Assembly (NCBI RefSeq): GCF_015356755.1 | Contig: NZ_JADFCO010000065.1 | Span: forward strand, 607,597 to 671,596 | Source: Nonlabens antarcticus | GTDB taxonomy: Bacteria > Bacteroidota > Bacteroidia > Flavobacteriales > Flavobacteriaceae | Direction: 5' to 3' | DNA: 64,000 nt | Shown here: in pieces, positions 16,944-25,867 of the stretch | Layout of the letters: each line of letters starts with the position of its first letter | Position numbering within the stretch: position 1 is the first letter of the stretch | Position numbers and translations under genes: made by a program | Notes under the pieces: model-generated | Told to the model about the DNA's origin: nothing | The model's database searches: none | What the model saw: only the letters and a program-made list of their open reading frames with translations

Positions 16944-17624
16944 CTATTTCTGCTTCATTTCTTCATTATACTCTTCACGAGCATCTCTCAAACGTTCTTC
17001 ATAGGTCATGTTCTTGTCGATATCATTGATTTCCTCAAGATATTCTTCAATAGCATCTTCTTTATTATCTATGTATTGCTCACGAGCTTTTGCGATTTGT
17101 TCTGATAAATTAATGTACGCATCATTGATGTCTTCAAGGTTTTTCTTGGTTCTCTTTTCATCAACGTCAGTGTCTAGAACATCTTCCTCATAATTGGTAA
17201 TTCTAGCATCTATTTTATCAATAGCTCGTCTTACCCTGCGCACATTGAGGTATTCAGGAAGCGTATTTCTCAGCTCGTTAAAATCTGTTCTTAATTTTTG
17301 AGCAGATGTCATTCTAGCATCTGGCTTAGCACTGGTCAACATTTTAATGTCATCATTTACATTATTGTAAATCATCCATCCTTTTACATTGTTTGCTTTA
17401 CCGTCCTTAACTTCTACAGCTTCAGCAAAATCTTGTTGCATTTTAGAAACCTCCGGTTGGGTATAATCGGTTTTGGCCATATCTGTGTTATCGGCAGGCT
17501 CGTCCATATCCATTTCCGTTACCATTGCGTTGTCGTCCGTTAAGTCGTCATCTGTTTTATCATCGTTCTTACAAGCGATAAGTGCTGTTGCAGCAAATGC
17601 TGCGATAATTAGATTCTTTTTCAT
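16944..17624 (-). CDS. Helical lipoprotein of unknown function
   Basis: 226 residues from the ATG at 17624; a longer frame upstream (to 17672) would place 16 residues before the signal peptide. The signal MKKNLIIAAFAATALIACKND ends in a lipobox. Next comes an acidic Asp-rich linker (DDKTDDDLTDDN), then long charged helices likely forming a coiled coil (LRTDFNELRNTLPEYLNVRRV, DINDAYINLSEQIAKAREQ). No family was recognised. It has its own promoter box and terminator, so it is a single-gene unit. Confidence 0.82.
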   Translation of the reverse strand: MKKNLIIAAFAATALIACKNDDKTDDDLTDDNAMVTEMDMDEPADNTDMAKTDYTQPEVSKMQQDFAEAVEVKDGKANNVKGWMIYNNVNDDIKMLTSAKPDARMTSAQKLRTDFNELRNTLPEYLNVRRVRRAIDKIDARITNYEEDVLDTDVDEKRTKKNLEDINDAYINLSEQIAKAREQYIDNKEDAIEEYLEEINDIDKNMTYEERLRDAREEYNEEMKQK

Positions 17625-17653
17625 GATTTTATTTTTTTGATTCATTGGATGGT

Positions 17654-17661
17654 CAAATTTA
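17654..17661 (-). promoter_or_regulatory. Putative -7 promoter box
   Basis: Minus strand reads TAAATTTG, matching TAnnTTTG, 29 nt before the ATG at 17624. Confidence 0.45.
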
Positions 17662-17778
17662 TAGACTTCCAACTTTGTTAAATCTATAATTTATTATAAA
17701 TGATAGTTAACAATTGTTATCGTTTCTGTAATGAATTAAGTTAAATTCTTGAAAGTGATTGATTGTCCTGACTTTTCT

Positions 17779-17792
17779 GCTTTCGCGAAAGC
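17779..17792. repeat. Dispersed palindrome GCTTTCGCGAAAGC (intergenic)
   Basis: Exact 14-bp palindrome between the divergent lipoprotein and threonine dehydrogenase genes, upstream of the -7 box at 17850. Confidence 0.95.
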
Positions 17793-17849
17793 GGACTTAA
17801 CCACAGTTATCTGCATCACAATGCTGCTGTCTATGCTAAAAACCTCTTG

Positions 17850-17857
17850 TATCTTTG
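17850..17857 (+). promoter_or_regulatory. Putative -7 promoter box of the threonine dehydrogenase gene
   Basis: TATCTTTG matches TAnnTTTG and ends 19 nt before the ATG at 17877; it also overlaps the alternative upstream start at 17847, which is therefore rejected. Confidence 0.6.
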
Positions 17858-17876
17858 TCACCAAACGATATTTTTT

Positions 17877-18815
17877 ATGCCTACTAAAATTCTCGTCATA
17901 GGTGCCTGTGGCCAAATAGGAACAGAACTCACTATGCGACTGCGTGAAATTCATGGAAATGATCATGTCATTGCTGGCGATATACGCGAGGGAAATGAAA
18001 TGTTGATGAAATCTGGTCCTTTTGAGATTATGGATGCGATGGATGCTGATAAGGTGGAAAACATCTGTCTTCATTATGAAGTGGAAGAAGTGTACTTGAT
18101 GGCAGCGATGTTGAGCGCCACTGGAGAGAAATTTCCAGATAAGGCATGGAAACTCAATATGAATTCGCTTTTTAATGTCCTTGATCTCGCTAAGGAAGGT
18201 AAAATAAACAAGATTTTCTGGCCGTCCAGTATTGCCGTTTTTGGTCCTACAACGCCTAAAACGAATACACCGCAGCATACCATCATGGAACCTAGTACCG
18301 TTTATGGAATTAGCAAGCAAACTGGCGAACGCTGGTGTGAGTATTACCATGAGAAATATGGAGTGGATGTACGCAGCATACGTTATCCCGGTCTTATTTC
18401 ATGGCAAACGTTGCCTGGTGGTGGAACCACAGATTATGCGATCGATATTTTCCATCAAGCACTAGAAAATAACAGTTATACCAGCTTTCTTTCTGAAAAT
18501 ACCGCTCTGCCTATGATGTATATGGAGGATGCTTTACGGGCCACTCTAGAAATTATGGATGCACCAGCAGACCAGGTTAAAGTAAGATCTTCCTATAACT
18601 TGAGCGGGATGAGTTTTACTCCTGCAGAACTTGCAAACCAGATTAAAAAGCATCTGCCTGATTTTTCAATTAATTATGAGCCAGACTCCCGTCAGCAAAT
18701 TGCCGACAGCTGGCCTAGTTCCATTGAGGATACGGCTGCCCGAGAAGACTGGAAATGGACCGCGAGATATGATCTCGAGAAAGTTGTCGTAGAAATGCTA
18801 GAACATCTAAAATAG
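17877..18815 (+). CDS. L-threonine 3-dehydrogenase, SDR type
   Basis: 312 residues from the ATG at 17877. It is an extended short-chain dehydrogenase with the NAD loop VIGACGQIGTEL, the catalytic YGISKQTGE (Tyr-x-x-x-Lys) and PSSIAVFGP before it. The segment RYPGLISWQTLPGGGTTDYA and the ending ARYDLEKVVVEMLEHL are characteristic of the GalE-like threonine dehydrogenases first studied in cold-adapted flavobacteria, which oxidise L-threonine to 2-amino-3-oxobutyrate. A general NAD-dependent epimerase is the alternative, but the motif match favours Tdh. No glycine C-acetyltransferase gene is adjacent. Confidence 0.88.
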   Translation: MPTKILVIGACGQIGTELTMRLREIHGNDHVIAGDIREGNEMLMKSGPFEIMDAMDADKVENICLHYEVEEVYLMAAMLSATGEKFPDKAWKLNMNSLFNVLDLAKEGKINKIFWPSSIAVFGPTTPKTNTPQHTIMEPSTVYGISKQTGERWCEYYHEKYGVDVRSIRYPGLISWQTLPGGGTTDYAIDIFHQALENNSYTSFLSENTALPMMYMEDALRATLEIMDAPADQVKVRSSYNLSGMSFTPAELANQIKKHLPDFSINYEPDSRQQIADSWPSSIEDTAAREDWKWTARYDLEKVVVEMLEHLK

Positions 18816-18842
18816 AACAAGCCGTCTACAGAGTCATATTAT

Positions 18843-18850
18843 TATATTTG
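18843..18850 (+). promoter_or_regulatory. Putative -7 promoter box
   Basis: TATATTTG, ending 21 nt before the ATG of the 18872-19297 gene. Confidence 0.55.
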
Positions 18851-18871
18851 CAACTCAATTAAAATAGAATT

Positions 18872-19297
18872 ATGTCATTTTCATCATTATTTGAATCTGG
18901 GGAAAGCTCCAAAAATAAAAGTCATTTTGCCACGATCGTTGCGTTAGCACAATCTTCTGGAATTAAAGAAGAAGAAACAGTACAATTGTTACGTTTCAAG
19001 CAAGTTCTAGATATTTCTGATTCTGATTATGTTGAGATAATGAAGGATCCACATTCTTATCCAGTAACGCCTCCTAACACTAGTGAGGAGCGCATGCAGT
19101 GGTTGCACGATTTGTTTAAAATTGTTTTTGTAGATCATCAAATGGATGAGCCAGAGCACAAGTTGCTTAGAAAATATGCAACTGCACTAGGTTACAATGA
19201 TGCAGATGCGGAATACCTGGTAAAACGTTCCATAGAGATATTTAACGGAACATTGAATCTAGAAGATTACAGATATTTGCTCAATAAAAACAGATAG
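18872..19297 (+). CDS. TerB-like helical protein
   Basis: 141 residues, soluble, all-helical. The segment LHDLFKIVFVDHQMDEPEHKLLRKYATALGY (quoted in parts: FKIVFVDHQMDEPEHKLL) resembles the acidic metal-binding helix pair of TerB-type tellurite-resistance-like domains. The cellular role of such single-domain proteins in Bacteroidota is unknown. It has its own promoter box and ends before a strong terminator, so it is a single-gene unit. Confidence 0.7.
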   Translation: MSFSSLFESGESSKNKSHFATIVALAQSSGIKEEETVQLLRFKQVLDISDSDYVEIMKDPHSYPVTPPNTSEERMQWLHDLFKIVFVDHQMDEPEHKLLRKYATALGYNDADAEYLVKRSIEIFNGTLNLEDYRYLLNKNR

Positions 19298-19327
19298 TTA
19301 ATTTTATGTGAGCAAAAGCTCTAAAGT

Positions 19328-19369
19328 AAAAAACCGAAAATCCATTTACAAATGGATTTTCGGTTTTTT
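19328..19369 (+). terminator. Long-stem terminator, probably bidirectional
   Basis: Nearly perfect inverted repeat with arms AAAAAACCGAAAATCCATTT and its complement around a 2-nt loop, followed by T residues. It lies between the convergent TerB-like gene and the fructose-bisphosphatase gene and can serve both. Confidence 0.9.
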
Positions 19370-19427
19370 TAATGATTTATTCCTGAGGGAGAAAGCTTTG
19401 AATTATTGCACGCTTTGTCTCAAGTTT

Positions 19428-20447
19428 CTATTCATGATTTTTGTTTGCGGCTGTTATAAACTCCTCAGCCTTTTCAACCATTCTTATACTCCCACAAATA
19501 AAGGGCACACGTTGATGAAGTTCTGTAGGTTTGAGATCCATGATGCGAGTATGACCATCACTTGCTTTACCACCAGCTTGCTCGACGATAAAAGCCATGG
19601 GATTGCATTCATAAAGTAATCTTAGTTTTCCGGTAGCTGCCTTGGAGCTTTTGGGGTACATATAAATACCACCCTTGATCATATTGCGGTGCAGGTCACT
19701 TACCAGACTTCCTATATAACGACTGGTGTATGGACGATCACCTTCTTCTTCCTGACAGTATTTGATGTAATCTTTAATTCCTTGAGGGAAGTGCACATAG
19801 TTTCCTTCATTAACGCTATAAATGCGTCCTTCCTCAGGAAATTTCATGTTAGGATGTGATAGGTAATAAGTTCCCAGTGCGGGATTGAGTGTAAAACCAT
19901 TAACACCGTGACCCGTGGTATAAACCAGCATCGTAGAGGTTCCATAAACAATATATCCTGCGGCAACTTGTAAATTTCCCGGTTGCAGAAAATCTTCTGA
20001 AGTAACAGGGGTTCCCGTAGGAGTTACTCGTCGGTAAATAGAGAAAATGGTACCTACAGATACATTCACATCTATATTAGAACTTCCATCCAGTGGATCA
20101 ATTAGGACCACGTATTTATTTTTATGATCGCCATGACTTCCTGCGATTGTAATAAAGTCTTCATTTTCCTCACTAGCAATGCCGCATACAATTTCGCGGT
20201 TGGTTAGGGTTTGAATAAACACATTATTAGCAAAAACATCCAGTTTTTGTTGATCTTCTCCTTGAGTATTAATAGCGCCTACACTACCAGTAATATCTAC
20301 CAGTCCGGCTTTATTGACCTCATGGTTCACCATTTTGGCAGCTAATCGTATGGAATTGATAAGTCTGGAAAGCTCGCCGCTGCTGTAGGCAAATTCAGTT
20401 TGATTCTCAATTATAAATTCGCCTAGAGATTGATTGATGCGTGCCAT
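19428..20447 (-). CDS. fbp: Fructose-1,6-bisphosphatase class I
   Basis: 339 residues from the ATG at 20447; an upstream TTG at 20468 would overlap the -7 box. It hydrolyses fructose 1,6-bisphosphate to fructose 6-phosphate in gluconeogenesis. Metal-binding motifs are ASEENEDF and the class I signature [23 protein letters not shown]/substrate-site elements include [21 protein letters not shown] and [21 protein letters not shown]. Length is normal. It is transcribed alone, with a convergent terminator downstream. Confidence 0.96.
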   Translation of the reverse strand: MARINQSLGEFIIENQTEFAYSSGELSRLINSIRLAAKMVNHEVNKAGLVDITGSVGAINTQGEDQQKLDVFANNVFIQTLTNREIVCGIASEENEDFITIAGSHGDHKNKYVVLIDPLDGSSNIDVNVSVGTIFSIYRRVTPTGTPVTSEDFLQPGNLQVAAGYIVYGTSTMLVYTTGHGVNGFTLNPALGTYYLSHPNMKFPEEGRIYSVNEGNYVHFPQGIKDYIKYCQEEEGDRPYTSRYIGSLVSDLHRNMIKGGIYMYPKSSKAATGKLRLLYECNPMAFIVEQAGGKASDGHTRIMDLKPTELHQRVPFICGSIRMVEKAEEFITAANKNHE

Positions 20448-20465
20448 GAAAGATTTTGTAGGGAA

Positions 20466-20473
20466 CAAAGATA
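20466..20473 (-). promoter_or_regulatory. Putative -7 promoter box of fbp
   Basis: Minus strand reads TATCTTTG, 18 nt before the fbp ATG at 20447. Confidence 0.6.
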
Positions 20474-20561
20474 TATTTAAGGAACCACTATATCGTTATC
20501 GTGACTGACTTTTTGCCATTAGATAATGACATCCTTCCTTTTTTGACTTTTCTTTGTTCTC

Positions 20562-21035
20562 ATGATTAACATACGCCCAGCTACAGAAAAAGATTACCCT
20601 CGAGTTCTGGAATTGATTCAAGAGCTTGCCACATTTGAAAAGGAGCCAGATGCCGTTGAGGTAACGGTTGAAGAACTTCAAAAACATGCCTTTTCAAAAC
20701 CGCCGTTATTCACCTGTTTCATAGGTGAATATGATGATAAGATTGAAGGCATTGCATTATGTTACCCTCGATTTTCTACCTGGAAAGGTAAATCTATCCA
20801 TTTAGAGGATTTAATAGTTACCCATAAAATGCGAGGAAAAGGTCTAGGCAAAGCCTTGTACAATCGCGTACTTGAATTTGCGCATGCTCAAAATGTTCGT
20901 CGTGTGGAATGGGTTGTTTTAGACTGGAATAAAGGAGCCATTGATTTTTATAAAAGTAGTGGCGCGACAATTATCCCGGGATGGCATTTAGTACAAATGG
21001 ATGGAGTATCACTGGCTCAATATTTGGAAAAATGA
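20562..21035 (+). CDS. GNAT-family N-acetyltransferase
   Basis: 157 residues with the GNAT acetyl-CoA loop (VTHKMRGKGLGKALYNRV), the beta-4 segment IHLEDLIV and a C-terminal WVVLDWNKGAIDFYKSSGA. It resembles the spermidine/diamine N1-acetyltransferase branch (motifs ATEKDYPRVLELIQELATFE at the start and FYKSSGA near the end), so a polyamine or other small amine is the likely acceptor. Its TGA overlaps the ATG of the aspartokinase gene (ATGA), indicating translational coupling, though no metabolic link is obvious. Confidence 0.9.
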   Translation: MINIRPATEKDYPRVLELIQELATFEKEPDAVEVTVEELQKHAFSKPPLFTCFIGEYDDKIEGIALCYPRFSTWKGKSIHLEDLIVTHKMRGKGLGKALYNRVLEFAHAQNVRRVEWVVLDWNKGAIDFYKSSGATIIPGWHLVQMDGVSLAQYLEK

Positions 21036-22318
21036 GAATATATAAATTTGGAGGAGCGTCTGTAAAAGATGCCGTTGGTATACGCAACGTGGGGAAAGTT
21101 CTAAAAACCATGGGGACAGACCGTTTGGGAATTGTGATATCTGCCATGGGTAAAACAACTAACGCATTAGAGATTATAATAGCAAGTTATAAATCAAATG
21201 ATAGTGTTTACCTCAAGCAAATCGACGTTTTGTATGAAGCACACCTTGCAATTATTGAAGATCTCAAAAAGCCGTCAGAAGGTATAGATGATGAAAGTTT
21301 AGTTCGCTTTCGCGAAAGCGGAATTGACAAGGATCTCAAAGCCATTATTGAATCCCTCAAGGGCGAATTATTGCGTAATAAAAGTAGGAACTACAGTTTT
21401 CTCTACGATCAGGTTGTCAGTCATGGTGAATTAATGTCCACTAGGATTGTCACTGCTTTTCTCAAAGCTTGCGGCATTCCAGTAAAGTGGAAAGATGCAC
21501 GCCAGTTGATCAGGACAGATAATAAATATCGAGATGCAACAGTCGATTGGGAGCAAACAGAAAAGCAAATTTTAGAGCAATGCAGCGACGAGCTTTTTAT
21601 CACTCAAGGTTTTATAGGGTCGGACGAGAATGGTTTTACAACCACACTGGGAAGGGAAGGAAGTGATTATACGGCAGCTATTCTTGCGTATTGTTTGGAC
21701 GCTGCTGAAGTCACCATCTGGAAAGATGTTCCCGGAGTTTTAAACGCAGATCCACGAGTGTTTAAGAATACAGTTTTACTAGAAAAAATCCCATACGATG
21801 AGGCCATCGAGCTTGCATTTTATGGAGCCTCTGTAATTCATCCAAAAACACTGCAACCACTGCAACGCAAAGGCATACCGCTTAACGTGAAGTCTTTTTT
21901 GAACCCTAAAAGTGTAGGTTCTGTAATTACCTCCAGTAAACATTTAGTACCTACCACGCCTTGTTTTATTGTACGCAAAAACATGGTTTTTTTGAGAATA
22001 TCTTCTCGAGACTTTAGTTTTATAGGGGAAAGCAATATATCAGATATTTTTCATGAACTAAGTGAGAACAAGATGCAGGTAGGGCTATTGCAAAATAGTG
22101 CTATTAGTTTCTCATTATGTATCGAGGATAAGTATGGGCGTATTTCTACATTACTGAAAGGACTAGAAAAAAAATTCAAAGTGAGTCATGTGACGGGAGT
22201 TTCTCTTTTTACAGTACGCCATTACGATGGTGATACTATTGAAGATATGGAGCATGGGAAAAATGTATTGTTGAAACAGAGAGCTCAAGATACATTGCAA
22301 TTAGTAGTGCAGGATTAG
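21032..22318 (+). CDS. Aspartate kinase (monofunctional)
   Basis: 428 residues from the ATG at 21032, which overlaps the stop of the GNAT gene. It phosphorylates L-aspartate, the first step towards lysine, methionine and threonine. Motifs: MRIYKFGGASVKD at the start, FITQGFIGSDENG, TTLGREGSDYTA and WKDVPGVLNADPR in the kinase fold, then two ACT-like domains (about 300-428) where feedback inhibitors usually bind. An exact dispersed palindrome near residue 91 encodes VRFRESGID, in the variable region between the first strand and SHGELMST. No homoserine dehydrogenase domain is attached. Confidence 0.94.
   Translation: MRIYKFGGASVKDAVGIRNVGKVLKTMGTDRLGIVISAMGKTTNALEIIIASYKSNDSVYLKQIDVLYEAHLAIIEDLKKPSEGIDDESLVRFRESGIDKDLKAIIESLKGELLRNKSRNYSFLYDQVVSHGELMSTRIVTAFLKACGIPVKWKDARQLIRTDNKYRDATVDWEQTEKQILEQCSDELFITQGFIGSDENGFTTTLGREGSDYTAAILAYCLDAAEVTIWKDVPGVLNADPRVFKNTVLLEKIPYDEAIELAFYGASVIHPKTLQPLQRKGIPLNVKSFLNPKSVGSVITSSKHLVPTTPCFIVRKNMVFLRISSRDFSFIGESNISDIFHELSENKMQVGLLQNSAISFSLCIEDKYGRISTLLKGLEKKFKVSHVTGVSLFTVRHYDGDTIEDMEHGKNVLLKQRAQDTLQLVVQD
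21305..21320. repeat. Dispersed palindrome in the aspartokinase gene
   Basis: Exact 16-bp palindrome CGCTTTCGCGAAAGCG inside coding sequence, read as RFRES. Confidence 0.95.
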
Positions 22319-22334
22319 TCATTGATTGAAGTGT

Positions 22335-22342
22335 TATATTTG
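22335..22342 (+). promoter_or_regulatory. Putative -7 promoter box of the aminolipid synthase gene
   Basis: TATATTTG, ending 22 nt before the ATG at 22365 and just after the aspartokinase stop, indicating a new transcription unit. Confidence 0.55.
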
Positions 22343-22364
22343 TTAGAATAGGTAGATAGAATTT

Positions 22365-24200
22365 ATGAGTCTTGTAAGTGCAGATGAGGTAGCAAAAGCG
22401 ATCAATATTGAGAAATACGGTTTACTAGGAAAGTTTGGAGGCTGGACGCTTATGAAGCTTTTACGCATATCCACGCTCAATAAAATCTACGATAGAAATA
22501 AGGATAAGCAGGGAGGCTTATTTTTAGATGGTGTGCTGGAGGATCTTCAAATACAGTTTAAAATTCCTGAGGATGACTTGCGGCGCATACCTAAAACTGG
22601 TGGTTTTATTACTATTTCAAATCATCCACTAGGTGGTGTGGACGGTATTTTATTATTGAAACTACTGGTTGATAGAAGACCAGACTTTAAAATAATTGCA
22701 AATTTTCTACTGCATCGCATTGAGCCTTTAAAGCCATATATTCTACCTGTAAATCCGTTTGAGGAGCATAAGGATGCCCAATCTTCAAAATCAGGATTTA
22801 TGCAGGCAATGCGCCATTTGAAGAATGATTTGCCATTGGGGATATTTCCTGCTGGAGAGGTCTCTACTTACCGCGATGGGAAGCTTGTGGTGGATAAACC
22901 ATGGGAACCATCTGCCATGAAATTGATACAACGGGCTGAAGTACCGGTAATACCTATTTATTTTCATGCAAAAAACAGCAGGCTATTCTACTGGCTTGCA
23001 AAGGTTTCTGACACCTTCCGTACCGCAAAGTTACCTTCTGAAACTCTGACGCAGAAACGCAGAACTATCATCGTACGTGTAGGAAATGCCATTCCTGTAG
23101 CTAAACAAAAAGAGCATACGACTTTAGAGGATTTTACTGATTTCTTGAGGAGAAAGACTTACATGCTTTCTAAGGCTTATGATAAAGAATCAGTGAAGCT
23201 CATGGATATACCTAAGAATATTAAACTGCCTAAGGCTCCACCCCAGAAAATAATCAAGACCGGTGATTCTAAGGCGATGATTCTTGAGGTAAAGAAATTG
23301 CGGGAAAATGAAAAGCGACTGCTCATATCTAAGAATTATGAAGTTTTCTTGGCAAAATCTGAAAATATACCTCAAATACTTAGGGAACTAGGAAGGCTTA
23401 GAGAAATTACGTTTAGACAGATAGGAGAAGGAACTAATAAGTCTATTGACCTAGATGAATTTGATGAATATTACCATCAAATGTTTTTGTGGGATAATGA
23501 AGCAAATAGGATTGCCGGTGCTTATCGTATGGGAATGGGAGAAGAGATCTTTAAAGAGCACGGGATTGAAGGTTTTTACTTGAATGAGTTGTTTAACATT
23601 GACGTAGATGCTTATAAAATGATGAGTGAATCTATAGAAATGGGTCGCGCGTTCATCATCCCAGAATATCAGCAAAAACCAATGCCGCTATTCCTTCTAT
23701 GGAAAGGTATTGTTCATTGCACGTTAAGATTTCCAAATTACAAATACCTAATAGGTGGTGTGAGTATCAGTAATAAATTTTCCAACTTCTCAAAATCACT
23801 GATGATTGAGTTCATGAAGTCTAATTACTACGATCCCTATCTCGCACAATTCATAAAGGCAAAAAAGGAATTTAAAGTTAAACTAGAAGATGCTGACAAG
23901 GACTTCATCTTTGACGCATCAGAAGCAGATCTTAATAAATTTGACAAGCTTATCGATGAACTAGAGCCTAACGAGTTGAGATTGCCGGTATTGATCAAAA
24001 AATATGTAAAGCAAAATGCTAAGGTTATTGCATTCAATGTAGACCCATTATTCAACGACGCGATCGATGGATTAATGTACATTAGAATTGCAGACCTTCC
24101 TGAAAGTACCGTCAAACCGGTAATGGAAGAATTTCAAGCCGAAATGGAAGAGAAGTATTTCAAGAATAACGGTGAGGAAAAAGAACCCGAAAAGGAATAA
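22365..24200 (+). CDS. olsF: Fused aminolipid synthase, OlsF type
   Basis: 611 residues with two acyltransferase halves. The N-terminal half (about 1-290) is a lysophospholipid-acyltransferase-like (PlsC/OlsA-type) domain with SNHPLGGVDGILLL (HX4D) and FPAGEVSTYRDG. The C-terminal half (about 310-560) is a GNAT/OlsB-like (hemolysin-type) N-acyltransferase, with GEGTNKSIDLDEFDEYYHQ, AYRMGMGEEI and EMGRAFIIPEYQ. Characterised OlsF proteins (Serratia, Flavobacterium) make ornithine lipid in one polypeptide; related Bacteroidota enzymes make glycine lipids, so the head-group amino acid is not certain. An acidic tail ends the protein. It is membrane associated and its gene is followed 8 nt later by a secreted-protein gene. 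Confidence 0.88.
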   Translation: MSLVSADEVAKAINIEKYGLLGKFGGWTLMKLLRISTLNKIYDRNKDKQGGLFLDGVLEDLQIQFKIPEDDLRRIPKTGGFITISNHPLGGVDGILLLKLLVDRRPDFKIIANFLLHRIEPLKPYILPVNPFEEHKDAQSSKSGFMQAMRHLKNDLPLGIFPAGEVSTYRDGKLVVDKPWEPSAMKLIQRAEVPVIPIYFHAKNSRLFYWLAKVSDTFRTAKLPSETLTQKRRTIIVRVGNAIPVAKQKEHTTLEDFTDFLRRKTYMLSKAYDKESVKLMDIPKNIKLPKAPPQKIIKTGDSKAMILEVKKLRENEKRLLISKNYEVFLAKSENIPQILRELGRLREITFRQIGEGTNKSIDLDEFDEYYHQMFLWDNEANRIAGAYRMGMGEEIFKEHGIEGFYLNELFNIDVDAYKMMSESIEMGRAFIIPEYQQKPMPLFLLWKGIVHCTLRFPNYKYLIGGVSISNKFSNFSKSLMIEFMKSNYYDPYLAQFIKAKKEFKVKLEDADKDFIFDASEADLNKFDKLIDELEPNELRLPVLIKKYVKQNAKVIAFNVDPLFNDAIDGLMYIRIADLPESTVKPVMEEFQAEMEEKYFKNNGEEKEPEKE

Positions 24201-24208
24201 TAATTAGT

Positions 24209-25249
24209 ATGAGAGCAATATTAGTATTCTTAAGTCTCTTTTTAAGTCTTACATCGCTATCTCAGGATTTTAAGATCTCAGGGAAAATTGTAGATGCTTC
24301 ATCTGGCGAACCTTTAACTGGTGTAGCCGTTTATATTTCTGGAACTTCTACAGGTGTTGTTTCTGACCTAGATGGTAAATATAGTATTACTTATTCCCCA
24401 GAATTCAACGCGCCATTGGTATTCGCTTATTTGGGCTACGAGAAAATCGAGATTCTAGACCCCAAAAATGTCAATTTGAGTCTCATCAAGATGTCAGAAC
24501 AAACTAATAATCTCGATGCGATCGTTATTGACCCTGATCCATGGGATAGAGCAACAAAGGAGGCTCTTTTCCTCAAGTATTTTGTAGGCATTAGATCGCT
24601 GGAAGATTGTAAAATTCTCAATCTAAAAGATGTGCGTTTGAGGTTCAATACCAAAACCAAACAATTAACAGCTGTATCAAATAACCCGATCTTGTTAACG
24701 AATGATTATTTAGGCTATTCAATTTCTTACGATCTATCAGAATTTGAAATTAATTTTAGATTTTTAAAAAATAATACTGGATTAGAAAAGACCTTTCTAA
24801 TTGAACATCGACCAGACCGGTATGTAGCTGAAAACTCTTTTGTAGCGGGAACATCATTTTATCAAGAACTCGATTCAAAAAGACCAAGTGAACGGCGAAG
24901 AAATAGACGACGTGAAAAGGCGTATGAATTGGCTCAGCTTAAATTATACAGATCTATAATCCATGAAACGATGACGGACGATAAGTTTGATTTACATTTC
25001 AACGGCTTCCGTGTCAATCCCGAAGATCATATAAGAGTACGCGCGGAGGCAGATGTATTCAAGTTAACTTTTAGGAATCTGAAATACTCTATAAAGGATC
25101 GCGACGATAATCAAACAGATCTCTATTTAACGAGCCACATTATTTACATTGATAAATATGGCAACAATCTTTCTCCTAGAGATATAATGCTTTCTGGTTA
25201 CATTCCGCAACTAGGTATAGGTGGGATGTTGCCTCTCAATTACAACTAG
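24209..25249 (+). CDS. Secreted protein with carboxypeptidase-regulatory-like domain
   Basis: 346 residues. A signal peptide (MRAILVFLSLFLSLTSLSQ) precedes a CarboxypepD_reg-like beta-sandwich (about 22-105: ISGKIVDASSGEPLTGVAVY, then GTSTGVVSDLDGKYSITYSP), the domain usually found at the start of TonB-dependent receptors; here it is not followed by a barrel. The remaining 240 residues are beta-rich and basic (SERRRNRRREKAYELAQ) and were not recognised. It starts 8 nt after olsF and ends at a terminator, so it belongs to that operon. Localisation is periplasmic or outer membrane. Confidence 0.82.
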   Translation: MRAILVFLSLFLSLTSLSQDFKISGKIVDASSGEPLTGVAVYISGTSTGVVSDLDGKYSITYSPEFNAPLVFAYLGYEKIEILDPKNVNLSLIKMSEQTNNLDAIVIDPDPWDRATKEALFLKYFVGIRSLEDCKILNLKDVRLRFNTKTKQLTAVSNNPILLTNDYLGYSISYDLSEFEINFRFLKNNTGLEKTFLIEHRPDRYVAENSFVAGTSFYQELDSKRPSERRRNRRREKAYELAQLKLYRSIIHETMTDDKFDLHFNGFRVNPEDHIRVRAEADVFKLTFRNLKYSIKDRDDNQTDLYLTSHIIYIDKYGNNLSPRDIMLSGYIPQLGIGGMLPLNYN

Positions 25250-25268
25250 TAGGATAGTAGTGAACAAA

Positions 25269-25290
25269 AAAACCGCCGATAGGCGGTTTT
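25269..25290. terminator. Bidirectional terminator
   Basis: Perfect 9-bp stem AAAACCGCC / GGCGGTTTT with loop GATA between the convergent ends of the 24209-25249 and 25310-25693 genes. Confidence 0.9.
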
Positions 25291-25309
25291 CTATTTGGTA
25301 GAGAAAGGT

Positions 25310-25693
25310 TTAAAACCAAGGTTTTTTACCTACTTGATACATCTCGTAAAATTCTTCATCAGACTTAGTGAGGTAAATAATTCCTTCTATCAAACCTATG
25401 ATAAATGGTATGTAAATGGTGATCATTCCTACCACGATACACATTAAAGGAATGGAAACGAGAAAAATGGATAATAGAATAATCCCTTCTTTGTTATATC
25501 CTAAAATGAATTTGTGAATACCAAAACCGCCTAAAAAGATCCCTAAAAGTCCAGCAAGCAATTTCTTGTTTTCCTGCCCGTTGACCATGTCATTAAAGCC
25601 TTGTTTAAAATCTCTAGCACTGTTTTGAGCCTCTTTTTTTGTGTTATCAAAGCCTTCATTTTTTTCTGTGCTGTCGTATCCTTCTGTACTCAT
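25310..25693 (-). CDS. TM2-domain membrane protein
   Basis: 127 residues. A hydrophilic N-terminus (about 1-40, charged, NTKKEAQNSARDFKQGF) is followed by the TM2 domain: KKLLAGLLGIFLGGFGIHKF, then a short turn (LGYNKEGI) and a second hydrophobic block of two segments (ILLSIFLVSIPLMCIVVGM, YIPFIIGLIEGIIYL). The GIHKF motif between the first hydrophobic stretch and the second is diagnostic for the TM2 family. Function in bacteria is unknown. Confidence 0.88.
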   Translation of the reverse strand: MSTEGYDSTEKNEGFDNTKKEAQNSARDFKQGFNDMVNGQENKKLLAGLLGIFLGGFGIHKFILGYNKEGIILLSIFLVSIPLMCIVVGMITIYIPFIIGLIEGIIYLTKSDEEFYEMYQVGKKPWF

Positions 25694-25867
25694 GTTGTTT
25701 GTATTTTAGATTGGTGCTTAAAAATAGACTTATTTTTATTTAACGACTCCATTTTTTAGATGTGTATTCTCATATCTATTTATATTAAGAATAATGCTGA
25801 TTGATTTATGTGCTCAAAAATATAGGATTATGTTCCTATTAAGTACTACTTAATAAAGCGTTTGAAT

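Noticed and set aside
17736..18350. 204-residue frame antisense to the threonine dehydrogenase
   Set aside because: The opposite strand has clear SDR motifs; this frame is a shadow.
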